DNA of 64,000 bases from Chryseobacterium luquanense (GTDB taxonomy: Bacteria; Bacteroidota; Bacteroidia; Flavobacteriales; Weeksellaceae): contig NZ_JAOVZV010000022.1 of assembly GCF_026460945.1 (NCBI RefSeq), forward strand, positions 62,001-126,000, given 5' to 3'. Of this stretch, positions 28,112 through 36,483 are shown in pieces. Position numbers and translations under genes: made by a program. Numbering within the stretch: position 1 is the first letter of the stretch; every line of letters begins with the position of its first letter. The notes beneath the pieces are model-generated. The model was not told the origin of the DNA. It saw only the letters and a program-made list of their open reading frames with translations, and did no database searches.

Positions 28112-28927
28112 ATGAAAAGAACAAACTCTTTGCCCCGGAAGTTAACCGATCTTCAGTTGTACGAACTGCTGAAAAAAGGCAATCCGACCGCTCTTGAATA
28201 CATTCATTTACGCTACAAAAGACTTCTTTTTTGGGTTGGATGGCAAGTGCTTAAGGATGATTTTGTAGTGGAAACTATTGTTCAGGATACCTTTCTTAAA
28301 TTGTGGCTACACCGGGACACCATTGAAACCCCGAATCATATTACTGGCTTTTTACGGTTTGTTATGAAAAGAGATTGTATATCGTATGTCTCTTCTCCAA
28401 GAAATAAATTCCACCGCTTAATTGCCTCTCTTGAAAGTTTTGAGAATTATCAGGATTATCTAGCAGGTTATGACCCGCTAAAAGATAAAGAGTATCTTCT
28501 CAGTCAGGAATCCGACCAAAACAAATTCGATGAAGTCAAAAAGATTTTACCCGTTCTGGACCCCAAAAGAAAACACCTGATTGAACTTTGCTTGGAATAT
28601 GGCTTTCAACACAAACCAATCGCAGAAGCAATGGGAAGTAGTGTGAAAGACATCAGCAATGAGGTGAGCAGAGCTATAAATGATCTTCGGAAAATTCTTA
28701 GAGTAAGTTCTTTTGAACAGCCACAGGAAAAGGTTTTCGATAACAAGGAGCAGTCAGAAAAACTCAGTAATCAACAACTTGATATTTTGAAAAGAAGGTT
28801 TGAGCAGAAATCTTCATTTGCAGTTATTGCACGAGAACTCAAATTACCTGAAAAGGAAGTCCATCGGGAATTTCTGTATGCCTATCAACATCTGCAAAAT
28901 CAAAACACGTCGGAAATAACTCTTTGA
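28112..28927 (+). CDS. ECF-type sigma factor with extra C-terminal HTH (dCas12f-associated)
   Basis: The 271-aa protein has sigma region 2 at about 25-95 (ALEYIHLRYKRLLFWVGWQV then VQDTFLKLWLHRD, and ITGFLRFVMKRDCI), and sigma region 4 at about 143-197 (LDPKRKHLIELCLEYGF, PIAEAMGSSVKDISNEVSRA). ECF factors usually end there at 160-200 aa; this one adds about 70 residues holding a second HTH-like unit (LDILKRRFEQKSSFAVIARE then LPEKEVHREFL, 222-255). One base separates its TGA from the dCas12f ATG, so the two are translationally coupled. In published dCas12f-sigmaE systems the sigma factor is recruited by the guide complex and brings RNA polymerase without promoter motifs. That role is inferred here. 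Confidence 0.85.
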   Translation: MKRTNSLPRKLTDLQLYELLKKGNPTALEYIHLRYKRLLFWVGWQVLKDDFVVETIVQDTFLKLWLHRDTIETPNHITGFLRFVMKRDCISYVSSPRNKFHRLIASLESFENYQDYLAGYDPLKDKEYLLSQESDQNKFDEVKKILPVLDPKRKHLIELCLEYGFQHKPIAEAMGSSVKDISNEVSRAINDLRKILRVSSFEQPQEKVFDNKEQSEKLSNQQLDILKRRFEQKSSFAVIARELKLPEKEVHREFLYAYQHLQNQNTSEITL

Positions 28928-28928
28928 A

Positions 28929-30023
28929 ATGGAAAAATCAACGATGACATTGACCCGAAAAATTCAGTTGCTGATCGACGTTCCATCTGATGAAAAAAAC
29001 CAGATGTGGGAAAAACTCTACCGGTATCAGAACCGCTGTTTTCGTGCGGCTAATTTAATTGCTTCCCATCTGTATGTTCAGGAAATGATCAAGGATTTCT
29101 TTTACCTCACTGAAGATGTCCAATACAAACTAGCGGATGTAAACAAAGATGAAATGGGAATATTCACCCGTTCGAAAACAAATACAACAGCGCGCCTGGT
29201 CTCTGACCGTTTTAAAGGAGAGATTCCCACCGACATTTTGGGAAGTCTGAACAATACGATTCAATCAACCTTTTCTAAAAACAAAGCCGATTACTGGCAG
29301 GGAACAAAATCACTGAGAAATTTTAAAAAAAATATTCCAATTCCACTTCCGGTAAAATGCATCAGCAAAATGAAATATGATCCAGAAAAGAAAGCGTTTT
29401 GTTTCAATATGTTTGCGATTCCTGTTAAAACTTATTTAGGGAAAGACTTTTCTGACAAGCGGTTGATAATGGAACGCCTCTTGAGAAAAGAGATCAAGCT
29501 TTGTACATCGCAGATCCAGCTTAAAGATGGAAAAATATATTGGCTTGCAGTATTTGAATTTGAAAAAGAAGAGCGCCTTTTAAAACCCGAAATCATTGCA
29601 GAAGCTTCCCTGTCTTTGGAACATCCAATCGTAGTAAAAGCCAACAATGTGCGAATCAATATTGGTTCAAAAGAAGAGTTTTTATACCGCAGGCTTGCAA
29701 TTCAGGCAAGTCAAAAAAGGATTCAAGCGGGCGTCGCCTATGCCCGTTCAGGAAATGGAGTCAAACGTAAACAGAAAGCACTGTATAAAACAGAGAATCT
29801 GGAAAGCAGATATGTAAGTCATCGGCTTCATTTGTACAGCCGGAAATTGATTGATTTCTGCATCCAGCAACAAGCGGGCACGCTTGTCCTTAAAAATCAG
29901 GAAGACAAGATAGGCATTGCAAAAGAACAGGAATTTGTACTTCGCAACTGGAGTTATTACGAATTGCAGACCAAAATAAAATACAAAGCAGAAAAGGCTG
30001 GTATCGAATTGATCATTGGATAA
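28929..30023 (+). CDS. Nuclease-dead, truncated Cas12f/TnpB homologue (dCas12f)
   Basis: The 364-aa protein aligns by eye with TnpB/Cas12f: N-terminal REC-like part (1-140, NRCFRAANLIASHLY), wedge strands around 190-212 (QIQLKDGKIYWLAVFEFE) and RuvC from 221. The RuvC-I GIDLG position reads EASLS (225-229), so Asp is Ser227. RuvC-II reads TLVLKNQED (318-326), so Glu is Lys322. The WSYYELQTKIKYKAEKAGIE segment (341-360) is conserved, but the protein stops at residue 364, before the Cys4 zinc finger and RuvC-III Asp. All three catalytic acids are thus lost while RNA- and DNA-binding parts are kept. No TnpA is nearby. With the coupled sigma gene and the downstream guide, it should act as an RNA-guided DNA-binding subunit for transcription. 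Confidence 0.88.
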   Translation: MEKSTMTLTRKIQLLIDVPSDEKNQMWEKLYRYQNRCFRAANLIASHLYVQEMIKDFFYLTEDVQYKLADVNKDEMGIFTRSKTNTTARLVSDRFKGEIPTDILGSLNNTIQSTFSKNKADYWQGTKSLRNFKKNIPIPLPVKCISKMKYDPEKKAFCFNMFAIPVKTYLGKDFSDKRLIMERLLRKEIKLCTSQIQLKDGKIYWLAVFEFEKEERLLKPEIIAEASLSLEHPIVVKANNVRINIGSKEEFLYRRLAIQASQKRIQAGVAYARSGNGVKRKQKALYKTENLESRYVSHRLHLYSRKLIDFCIQQQAGTLVLKNQEDKIGIAKEQEFVLRNWSYYELQTKIKYKAEKAGIELIIG

Positions 30024-30035
30024 AAAAAATAACGA

Positions 30036-30118
30036 GGGTGCTTGTACACCCGCAGGGTGAGGTCTTGAACACTCACTAAATACTAAATAGTATATACAAC
30101 GGCGTGGGCTCTTTTTTT
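30036..30118 (+). ncRNA. dCas12f guide RNA: scaffold hairpins, short guide and T tract
   Basis: Starting 12 bp after the dCas12f stop are three hairpins: gggtg/caccc (30036-30040 with 30047-30051), gtgag/ctcac (30057-30061 with 30072-30076) and tact/agta (30081-30084 with 30089-30092). The segment tatacaac (30093-30100) resembles the ...CAAC repeat end seen in Cas12f crRNAs. The guide ggcgtgggctct (30101-30112) runs into T7 (30112-30118), which can serve as terminator. The guide is therefore only about 12-18 nt. RNA boundaries are inferred; the 5' end may lie inside the dCas12f gene, as in TnpB omegaRNAs. Confidence 0.75.
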
Positions 30119-30278
30119 CCATAAATATTAAACAAGAAAATAAATTCTGAATAAATTTAGAAAAACACATCAAGTTGCCAATGAAGTAAAGACTAATTTT
30201 TATTGACTTTCCAAAAATACCAAATGCAAACTTTTATATTGACTTAATTACTAATTTGGCGTAGTTATTATATGACCT

Positions 30279-31253
30279 CTATCGTAAATTATAATCTGAC
30301 ACTTCCTGCCACGAAATTTTATTACTAATAATCTCTTTGTAGTTCTCTGAGATTTTATGTTTATTACCAAACCCTAATTCAGTAATTTTCTTGTCTAATC
30401 CCTCAATCGAAGGTATATTATGCAAAACCATTTCAATTATCATTCTTGAAGATAGAAATTGTGCATATTTAAAAAACAAGTCAAACTTTTCATAATTTTT
30501 TTTACTCATTCCGGAGTGAACTAAAGCTGATCTGTAATTGTAAAGAAGTCTCGCATTTTCAAATATATTTTTGCCTTCCTCTTCTGAATTGGAACATAAA
30601 ACTGCAAGATTTCTTCTAAAACTAAATGAAAGTTGCTCTCTTCCTGAAACTATTGTTTCTAAACAGATGCATAAGCAGATAAATGACATTTCTGGACTAT
30701 TTACGTAAAATGAGTCTGAATAATATTTTATTGCATTACTAATGTAATTAATGTCTTTGTATTTTTTAAAAATTTGCAATAATGCATTTGTCTCTGAAAA
30801 TTGATCTTCTGGATAAATAAAAAAATGTTGCTCAGGCTTATCATACTTATTCCAAACATATGACTCTGATTGAGACCAAGAACTTATTTGGGTACCCAAA
30901 CCTTGATCATACGTGGTAGAAAAAATATTATGTATATATAATTCGGATGGATGTAAAATACGCAAAATATTGATTACTTCATAAAAGTCAGATTCATTGG
31001 GTTGATCGTTTTTATCTAAAGGCCATAAAAGACTTCTATGTTCATAGTCAACATACAATCCAGAACTATTACCTCTCTGGGTTGCTTCTACAATCCTGTC
31101 CCAAGCAATTTCAATAATCTGAAATTCCTCAACTATTTTTTTTCTGGTATTTTCATCTGATAGCTTTCCACCCTGAATTTTCCAGGGACTTAAATCTAAC
31201 TTTGAAAAATCAACATAAGAATTACCTATTGATGCTATAAGTATTTCATTCAT
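30279..31253 (-). CDS. HEPN-domain protein (ApeA-like), likely defence
   Basis: In this 324-aa protein the C-terminal half is helical and holds YNYRSALVHSG (about residues 232-242), the R-x4-H catalytic motif of HEPN ribonucleases, preceded by SFICLCICLETIVSG and SFSFRRNLAVL, which are typical of the ApeA/RiboL-PSP-HEPN group. The N-terminal half (1-180) is unknown. HEPN RNases with such architecture cause RNA cleavage and growth arrest on infection. It is followed leftwards by no partner and lies between dCas12f and an HNH nuclease gene. Confidence 0.7.
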   Translation of the reverse strand: MNEILIASIGNSYVDFSKLDLSPWKIQGGKLSDENTRKKIVEEFQIIEIAWDRIVEATQRGNSSGLYVDYEHRSLLWPLDKNDQPNESDFYEVINILRILHPSELYIHNIFSTTYDQGLGTQISSWSQSESYVWNKYDKPEQHFFIYPEDQFSETNALLQIFKKYKDINYISNAIKYYSDSFYVNSPEMSFICLCICLETIVSGREQLSFSFRRNLAVLCSNSEEEGKNIFENARLLYNYRSALVHSGMSKKNYEKFDLFFKYAQFLSSRMIIEMVLHNIPSIEGLDKKITELGFGNKHKISENYKEIISNKISWQEVSDYNLR

Positions 31254-31401
31254 AAAAATTAATTTAAATTTTTAGTGACTTTGTAAGGTTAAGGTAATCA
31301 AAGAATAAATTTTCAATTTTGTACAAAAGTTCAATGGAAAAAATTCCGTTGAACTTTGCAGTTTCGCCCCACATTAGCAAAACCCTTGTTAGCAGAAGTC
31401 T

Positions 31402-32337
31402 TTATCTTTTGTATGCCCAACTCATTAGTTTATTTATTGAGTTTAAATTATTAATGTAATCATCACTGTTTCCATCATAAATTTTTAATTCTATTTCTTT
31501 GCTGATAGAAATTGTATTATTTATTTGCGTAATTATTTTATCCAACTCTATATTAGGTAATGGAAGAAGTGCTGTAAAACTTCTTTTAGATTTTTCTGAA
31601 ATTAAATCAAAGACAATCATCACACATTCTAAACCTTTATTCATCACAAAATATAATCCTGGTTTCATTTTATTGGTGTTGTATCCCCAAAAATTCTCTG
31701 GATAAATTCTTTTGGTTGGATTAGAAATTTGTTCTCTAATTAAGTCGTAACTTTTATCAATTATTAATGAGTATCCGGTTTTTTGAAAAAGTATTATAAA
31801 AGCAGTTTTTAATATAGAATATTCTAAATTTTCAGGTATAACTCTACTTTTCAGGAAATTAAAATCAATGATTTTATCTTTTCCAACTTTTTCCATTATA
31901 GGATTAAGTATTTTAGGATTGTTATTTTTTGCACTGTGGAAAATACTCATTTCTCCCTTTTCATCAATTGAAATAGTTGTTCTTAAAGTCACCCCATCAA
32001 TATTTGTTAAGGCTTTAAACTCTGTGTTAGGAAGAAATAATTTATTATCTAACTCCTTCATTCTTTCTGCAAGATGAAAATCAATTTTTTCGCCAGCTTC
32101 ATTATTACACTTTTTGCAGGTCAATGTGTTCGGTCTTCCACCTAGAGATTTTGGTGGTGCATCTTCAAGTGTTAAAAAATTATTTTCATCGATATACATT
32201 GATATATAGCTCTTTAGACAAAGTGGACATAAGTAACTGTCTCTTTTGCTTGACAGTAATTGGTTATCTAATAAGAGATTGATATTGTTAATGTATTTTT
32301 TGAAAATTCGATTTCTTTGTGCTTCGTATCTTGACAT
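31402..32337 (-). CDS. HNH endonuclease-domain protein
   Basis: The 311-aa protein has an N-terminal HNH-type zinc finger: YLCPLCLKSYI (36-46), LTLEDAPPKSLGGR (about 55-68, the catalytic loop with Asp in place of His) and LTCKKCNNEAG (72-82), where the second CxxC and Asn complete the fold. Residues 100-311 are an unknown domain. Similar HNH proteins occur as stand-alone defence cargo. It stands 149 bp upstream of the HEPN gene on the same strand, but the gap contains repeat-like sequence, so it is probably a separate transcript or cassette. Confidence 0.75.
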   Translation of the reverse strand: MSRYEAQRNRIFKKYINNINLLLDNQLLSSKRDSYLCPLCLKSYISMYIDENNFLTLEDAPPKSLGGRPNTLTCKKCNNEAGEKIDFHLAERMKELDNKLFLPNTEFKALTNIDGVTLRTTISIDEKGEMSIFHSAKNNNPKILNPIMEKVGKDKIIDFNFLKSRVIPENLEYSILKTAFIILFQKTGYSLIIDKSYDLIREQISNPTKRIYPENFWGYNTNKMKPGLYFVMNKGLECVMIVFDLISEKSKRSFTALLPLPNIELDKIITQINNTISISKEIELKIYDGNSDDYINNLNSINKLMSWAYKR

Positions 32338-32369
32338 AATCTTTATATAAATTTTCTACTAATGTTTTA

Positions 32370-32482
32370 CAGCTACAAAAAGTTGGCGATTTCGGAGTCG
32401 AAAACTGTATGCTACCACCGAATTTGATTCTGAGCACAAAGCTTCTTTAAATCAGTGAACCGCCAATTTCTTGTAGGTGCTG
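32370..32482. repeat. Cassette-like imperfect inverted repeat between cargo genes
   Basis: cagctacaaaaagttggcg (32370-32388) pairs imperfectly with cgccaatttcttgtaggtgctg (32461-32482). The ends read toward cagc/gctg with an internal ttggcg/cgccaa box, an arrangement that recalls integron attC sites. No integron integrase is in the window, so the comparison is only structural. Confidence 0.4.
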
Positions 32483-32499
32483 TTACCTGCTGGCTTTAT

Positions 32500-33084
32500 T
32501 TATAGTCCTTCATTTATTACTTCTTCTACAATGTCGCCAATTTTGTAAACTAAAGATTTTCGTTTATTCAAACCACTATGGCTAAATCCTAAAATGTGCA
32601 TATACTCATGTGCATAATGTCCAGCTAATGAACCATAATCATTCTTCTCACTCCACATTTTAAGTCTTTGAGGGCAAATGGCAGTAACGCCATCGCCTTG
32701 CCCATCAATACCAATCGTTCCTGCCCATGAATTTGGCTCACAGTTTTTCATCCATTTTTCTCCATCTTTCTCAAGGGTAAGTGTCCTAATTCGTAGGTCA
32801 ACAACGTTGTCATAACCTCCTAAACCTTGCACTTCATGTGATTTAATTATTAAGTCATAAATTTCTTGGTTTGACATCCCCTTAGTCTTTGTAAATTTCC
32901 TTGTAAGAACTTTTTGTTTAAACTTTTCTGAATTTAGGACTAGTTTTAATTTTTGAATTGACATATGAGCAAAGCTTTCATAATCTTCATAACCAACTAT
33001 TGAATGTAACTTGACTGTTACTATTTGTTGACCAAAAGTTGATAAACTAAAAATTGAAAAAAGAACAATTAGTATATTTTTCAT
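32500..33084 (-). CDS. Secreted metzincin-like zinc metalloprotease
   Basis: The 194-aa protein has a signal peptide (MKNILIVLFSIFSLSTFGQ) and the zinc motif HEYMHILGFSH near residue 164, the HExxHxxGxxH form of metzincins. Upstream WAGTIGIDGQGDGV and CPQRLKMWSEKND give the substrate-side region. It is short for a metzincin but complete around the active site. It follows the 398-aa secreted gene by 5 bp, so the pair is an operon; the neighbour may be its partner or substrate. Role unknown: host, competitor or phage-receptor processing are all possible. Confidence 0.75.
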   Translation of the reverse strand: MKNILIVLFSIFSLSTFGQQIVTVKLHSIVGYEDYESFAHMSIQKLKLVLNSEKFKQKVLTRKFTKTKGMSNQEIYDLIIKSHEVQGLGGYDNVVDLRIRTLTLEKDGEKWMKNCEPNSWAGTIGIDGQGDGVTAICPQRLKMWSEKNDYGSLAGHYAHEYMHILGFSHSGLNKRKSLVYKIGDIVEEVINEGL

Positions 33085-33089
33085 GGCAA

Positions 33090-34286
33090 CTATTCTTTCA
33101 ATAAATTAATACTTGGTTTTGGAAGAGTGATTTTTCTATCATCTATACCAAGTTGTTTTCTTTGCTCCAATGCTTGAATATAGTCTATTATTAATAATTC
33201 ATTTGAATTAATACTTATTTGTTCTTTTGTTAAATCAGTTGTCTTAATAAAAGGTATGCCATTTCCAGGTTTATTGTATTCTTTTAAAGCTGTTTGAAAT
33301 GTTGCATTAAATGTTGAACTTGTTTTAGATGACCAGTCTTCACTCAAAACTTTGTTTTGTATTTCAGTAGATGTTAGTGTAAGTGTAGAATTGCCTTTTG
33401 AAAAACTTGTAGTAACGGTTTGTTGTTTGTCAACATTACTTGAAAAGGCTTCAATGAAAAACATTAAATTGTCATTGCGTAATTCACTTGTTTGCGTTGG
33501 ATTGTTTTTTGGCGCAACAACTATTGCTCTTTTTGGCTCCGTTAAAATTGAAAAAATATAATCGTTCGGCTTTTTTATATCAACATATCCTGATTGTAAT
33601 GGAGGTTCTGTTCCGAAAATTACGGCAAAAATTCCTGTCTTTGTAGCGAAAGGTGAACTTGGTAAAAAATTTAAACTAATTTTTCCTGTTGGTATCCTTT
33701 CCCTGATGTTATTTTCCGCATCATTCTCAGGGCTAAGCATATCGTTTATTGACCCTGCTAAACTTTTGACAATTGGGTCAAATGGATTTGTAGGGAAAGG
33801 TAAATTTTGTGTAAGCTTTGCTACATTTTTAAGGACAAAGCCAAAGTCAGTGTCTTTTCTCTTTTTAAGCAATATAATTTCTAGTTCTACTTTTGTATAA
33901 ACGTTCTTATCAAATGTTAGTGGAAAATTATCGAATAATGTTCCTTCGATTGGAAGGGAAACTTGTCCTGTTGGATATTTCGTTACATCAACTAAATAAA
34001 GTCTTTCAATAGTTGTAGATTGATTTGTTCTTGTTGGTTTGTCGTAACCGCTCAAAGTTGCTCTAACTAAAACTCCGGCTTGTGCGTCTTCTCGAAATAG
34101 ACTTGCGGTTTTTGTGAGGTCAACACTAACAAGCCCCAATGTTATTACATCAGTAGCATTACTGATTGTTCTTGAGTCTGTGTAGCCTATTCTAAAAATG
34201 TCAGAACCGCCAAAGTAATTTTGACCATTTACTGAAAGTGTAGCAATTATAGCTATCAATGTCAATAGTAATTGTTTTTTTTTCAT
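33090..34286 (-). CDS. Secreted hypothetical protein, partner of the metalloprotease
   Basis: The 398-aa protein has a signal peptide (MKKKQLLLTLIAIIATLSVNGQ). The mature part is beta-rich with repeated Thr/Ser-rich strands and no catalytic motif. The C-terminus (IDYIQALEQRKQLGI) is helical. No family is recognised. Co-transcription with the metzincin (5-bp gap) suggests they act together outside the cytoplasm. Confidence 0.6.
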   Translation of the reverse strand: MKKKQLLLTLIAIIATLSVNGQNYFGGSDIFRIGYTDSRTISNATDVITLGLVSVDLTKTASLFREDAQAGVLVRATLSGYDKPTRTNQSTTIERLYLVDVTKYPTGQVSLPIEGTLFDNFPLTFDKNVYTKVELEIILLKKRKDTDFGFVLKNVAKLTQNLPFPTNPFDPIVKSLAGSINDMLSPENDAENNIRERIPTGKISLNFLPSSPFATKTGIFAVIFGTEPPLQSGYVDIKKPNDYIFSILTEPKRAIVVAPKNNPTQTSELRNDNLMFFIEAFSSNVDKQQTVTTSFSKGNSTLTLTSTEIQNKVLSEDWSSKTSSTFNATFQTALKEYNKPGNGIPFIKTTDLTKEQISINSNELLIIDYIQALEQRKQLGIDDRKITLPKPSINLLKE

Positions 34287-34966
34287 CTTATTGTTATTTA
34301 GTTTTTCAATTTATCTTGTCGTTGTTGTGTCGGTTAAGCTTGCAGATAGCTTCCAGTTATTTACGCATTGCGCCAATCTGAATTATATAGTTTGCGTAAA
34401 ACTATTTCTACTGCTAATATAAAATTTATTTTGATTATTTGATTACTAGATACTTACATTTTTTTTCTTACATATTCTTTGGATTGACGAATATTTTGTT
34501 TTTTTTTAAAAAACAGATGCTGATAAAAATATACTCCACTGCTAAGACAGGGCTTCAATCTCCACCAACAACAAATCTACAATCAAAAGATATTTTAATT
34601 TCATCCTACACCTAAAAAATTGCACGTCCTATTTGAATTGTTTTTGATACTAAGTTGTATCAACTTAGTATTCTTATTCAATATCTGTCATTTAATTTTC
34701 GTCATTTTTTTTTTCTTTTCACCAGCAATTTCTTCTATGTATCTACACAAAATACATAGTTTTCTATTTTTAAAACAAAATGATTTCCATAACAAAAAAA
34801 ACGAGTTCCGAAGTTTTTTCACCTTTTTCGCAGAAAAGGCAAGAGAGTCTAGGTAGTATAAAATGTAAATTTTGTACGTACAAAGACACATCTTGCTATA
34901 TAGCTTTCATAATTTAGAAATTATATTTTAATCTACCTTAATTTAGACTAGTGGTCATAAATGATT
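34287..34966. other. 680-bp gap with two hairpins, cargo/replication boundary
   Basis: No gene is supported. Two hairpins stand out: tttacgca (34360-34367) with tgcgtaaa (34393-34400), around gcgccaatctgaattatat, which loosely resembles the first half of the 60-bp repeat; and atactaagttg (34647-34657) with caacttagtat (34661-34671), an 11-bp stem with a 3-nt loop. The region separates cargo from the island replication genes. Confidence 0.45.
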
Positions 34967-35605
34967 TTAGTCTAGTTTCGGTCTTTTAATAATTGGAAGA
35001 TCAGATAGCGAAGAACTTCCATTAAAGTGTGAAATATCAAGTGTATTCATATTTTTTTCGAGAGTAGACTGCCAATTCAAAATAGGTCTTCCTAATGAAT
35101 TTTTCCACTCTGCTTCTTCCCATTTGTGAAATTTTTGAATCAATAAATCATCTAATTTTTCTGAATAGTCTTTTAAAGTTCTTGCAAAATCCATAAACTG
35201 TTTTATGCTAGGATATTTGGAAGATAAATTCTCCCCGACAATTGTCGACTCTAGAAACTGATCTAATTCTTTAATCGGGTCTTCCATAGTTTCAAGAGTC
35301 TTTGGTGCTACTTTGGGCAATTGATCTCCTTTTAGAATGAAACGATTCGGAAAACCACGATTTCTATTGTAATCTAAAAGTCCTAAAAGTTTGAGTTTAT
35401 TTTTCGCAGTAATAATCGTTTGTCTGGAAAGTCCAAGTTCTCTTGCCATTTGATAGTCTGATAACTCAATTTCCTTTTGCAGATCTTCACATTTGTAGAG
35501 GATAAAAGTAAAAACAGCTATGGTATTTGCACCAATTTTATTTTTTGAATTTAATTCAAAAATTTTTTCAAATAAGTTTGCGTAAAAAGTTTTATTATTT
35601 TTCAT
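34967..35605 (-). CDS. HTH replication-associated protein of island B
   Basis: The 212-aa protein has an N-terminal winged helix: NTIAVFTFILYKCEDLQ, then ELSDYQMARELGLSRQTIIT and KLKLLGLLDYNRNRGFPNRF (residues 25-85), as in replication-initiator or helicase-loader HTH proteins. The C-terminal half is unknown. Its ATG overlaps the stop of the primase gene by 4 bp, so it is translationally coupled to it. A role in replication of the excised island is inferred. Confidence 0.6.
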   Translation of the reverse strand: MKNNKTFYANLFEKIFELNSKNKIGANTIAVFTFILYKCEDLQKEIELSDYQMARELGLSRQTIITAKNKLKLLGLLDYNRNRGFPNRFILKGDQLPKVAPKTLETMEDPIKELDQFLESTIVGENLSSKYPSIKQFMDFARTLKDYSEKLDDLLIQKFHKWEEAEWKNSLGRPILNWQSTLEKNMNTLDISHFNGSSSLSDLPIIKRPKLD

Positions 35606-36483
35606 CGCTTAAATCTTGGTTTATATTGGTTTTCAATTTCATTGATTTGCTGATTAAGATATTCATTCAAATCTTTAAATTTTGAATAAAAAGCCCTACA
35701 GTCTTTTGAATTTTGTATTTCATTATTAATGATTTCAACAGCACGATTTCCAGCTTCATCATTATCAAAATAAAGCTCCACCTTCTCATATTTTCCGAGT
35801 GAATTTTTAATATTATGAATCATCGAAACGGAATTCAAAATGAGATAATCAGAAGGTTCTTTTTCTAATTTATTTTCTAAATTTTTAAATGAAAGAAAAT
35901 CGAAAAAACCTTCGAAAATCCTAACTGAATTTGAATTGTTTTTAATTGTTGAAATATCTTTTTTACCTAAACAAATTTTGGAGTATTTATTGCGAATTTC
36001 GTAACCGCAAGAATCATTTTTAAAACCAATCCCGAAATAGTTCTTATCGTTCATTCGATAATGAATTTCGTGTAAAAATTCGGTTTGCTTTTCAACTTTT
36101 CTTTCTTTTAAATATTCTAAAAGTGCAGGATGCTGAATTTCTTTTACATTAATTATCTCATAGTTCTTTGAAAGATTTTCCAGTTTACTACTGGAAATAT
36201 TTTGCTGATGAAAAGAAGAGAAATTCTGATTTTCTGCCCAAAGTAAAACTTCACTTACTGATTCATTCAAATATTTTTTCATAAAAGCGACATTGTTTCC
36301 GCCGATTCCTTCGGAGTGTAAATACCAATAGTTTAAATTTTTATTGATTTTAAAAGAGGCTTGGGATTCGCTGGCAAAGGGGTTGAGATACCAAGCTTCT
36401 TTTTCATTTTGTTTCGTGGGAAGGTGTCCGAGAGAAAGGAGGACGTCTTCCAACGGGATTGTATTAAATTGCTTGCAGTTCAT
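35602..36483 (-). CDS. CHC2/TOPRIM-type DNA primase of island B
   Basis: The 293-aa protein reads as a compact mobile-element primase. Residues 1-75 resemble the CHC2 region without clear cysteines (WYLNPFASESQASFKIN, YWYLHSEGIGGNNVAFM). The TOPRIM part has the acidic loop IFEGFFDFLSF (about 190-200) and ELYFDNDEAGNRA (about 234-246), the E...DxD motif pair. Such Bacteroidota primases pair with VapE/helicase genes. Here the helicase gene lies upstream across a 230-bp repeat-rich gap. Confidence 0.75.
   Translation of the reverse strand: MNCKQFNTIPLEDVLLSLGHLPTKQNEKEAWYLNPFASESQASFKINKNLNYWYLHSEGIGGNNVAFMKKYLNESVSEVLLWAENQNFSSFHQQNISSSKLENLSKNYEIINVKEIQHPALLEYLKERKVEKQTEFLHEIHYRMNDKNYFGIGFKNDSCGYEIRNKYSKICLGKKDISTIKNNSNSVRIFEGFFDFLSFKNLENKLEKEPSDYLILNSVSMIHNIKNSLGKYEKVELYFDNDEAGNRAVEIINNEIQNSKDCRAFYSKFKDLNEYLNQQINEIENQYKPRFKR

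Noticed and set aside
30036..30118. CRISPR array next to the Cas12f-like gene
   Set aside because: There is a single scaffold and guide; no repeat-spacer series is present on either side.
28112..30118. Active IS200/IS605 or IS607 element
   Set aside because: No TnpA or serine recombinase gene is present, the TnpB-like protein lacks catalytic residues and its zinc finger, and it is coupled to a sigma gene.
29748..30173. 141-aa ORF antisense to the dCas12f 3' end and guide
   Set aside because: It mirrors the dCas12f coding frame and the RNA region, and its composition is not protein-like.
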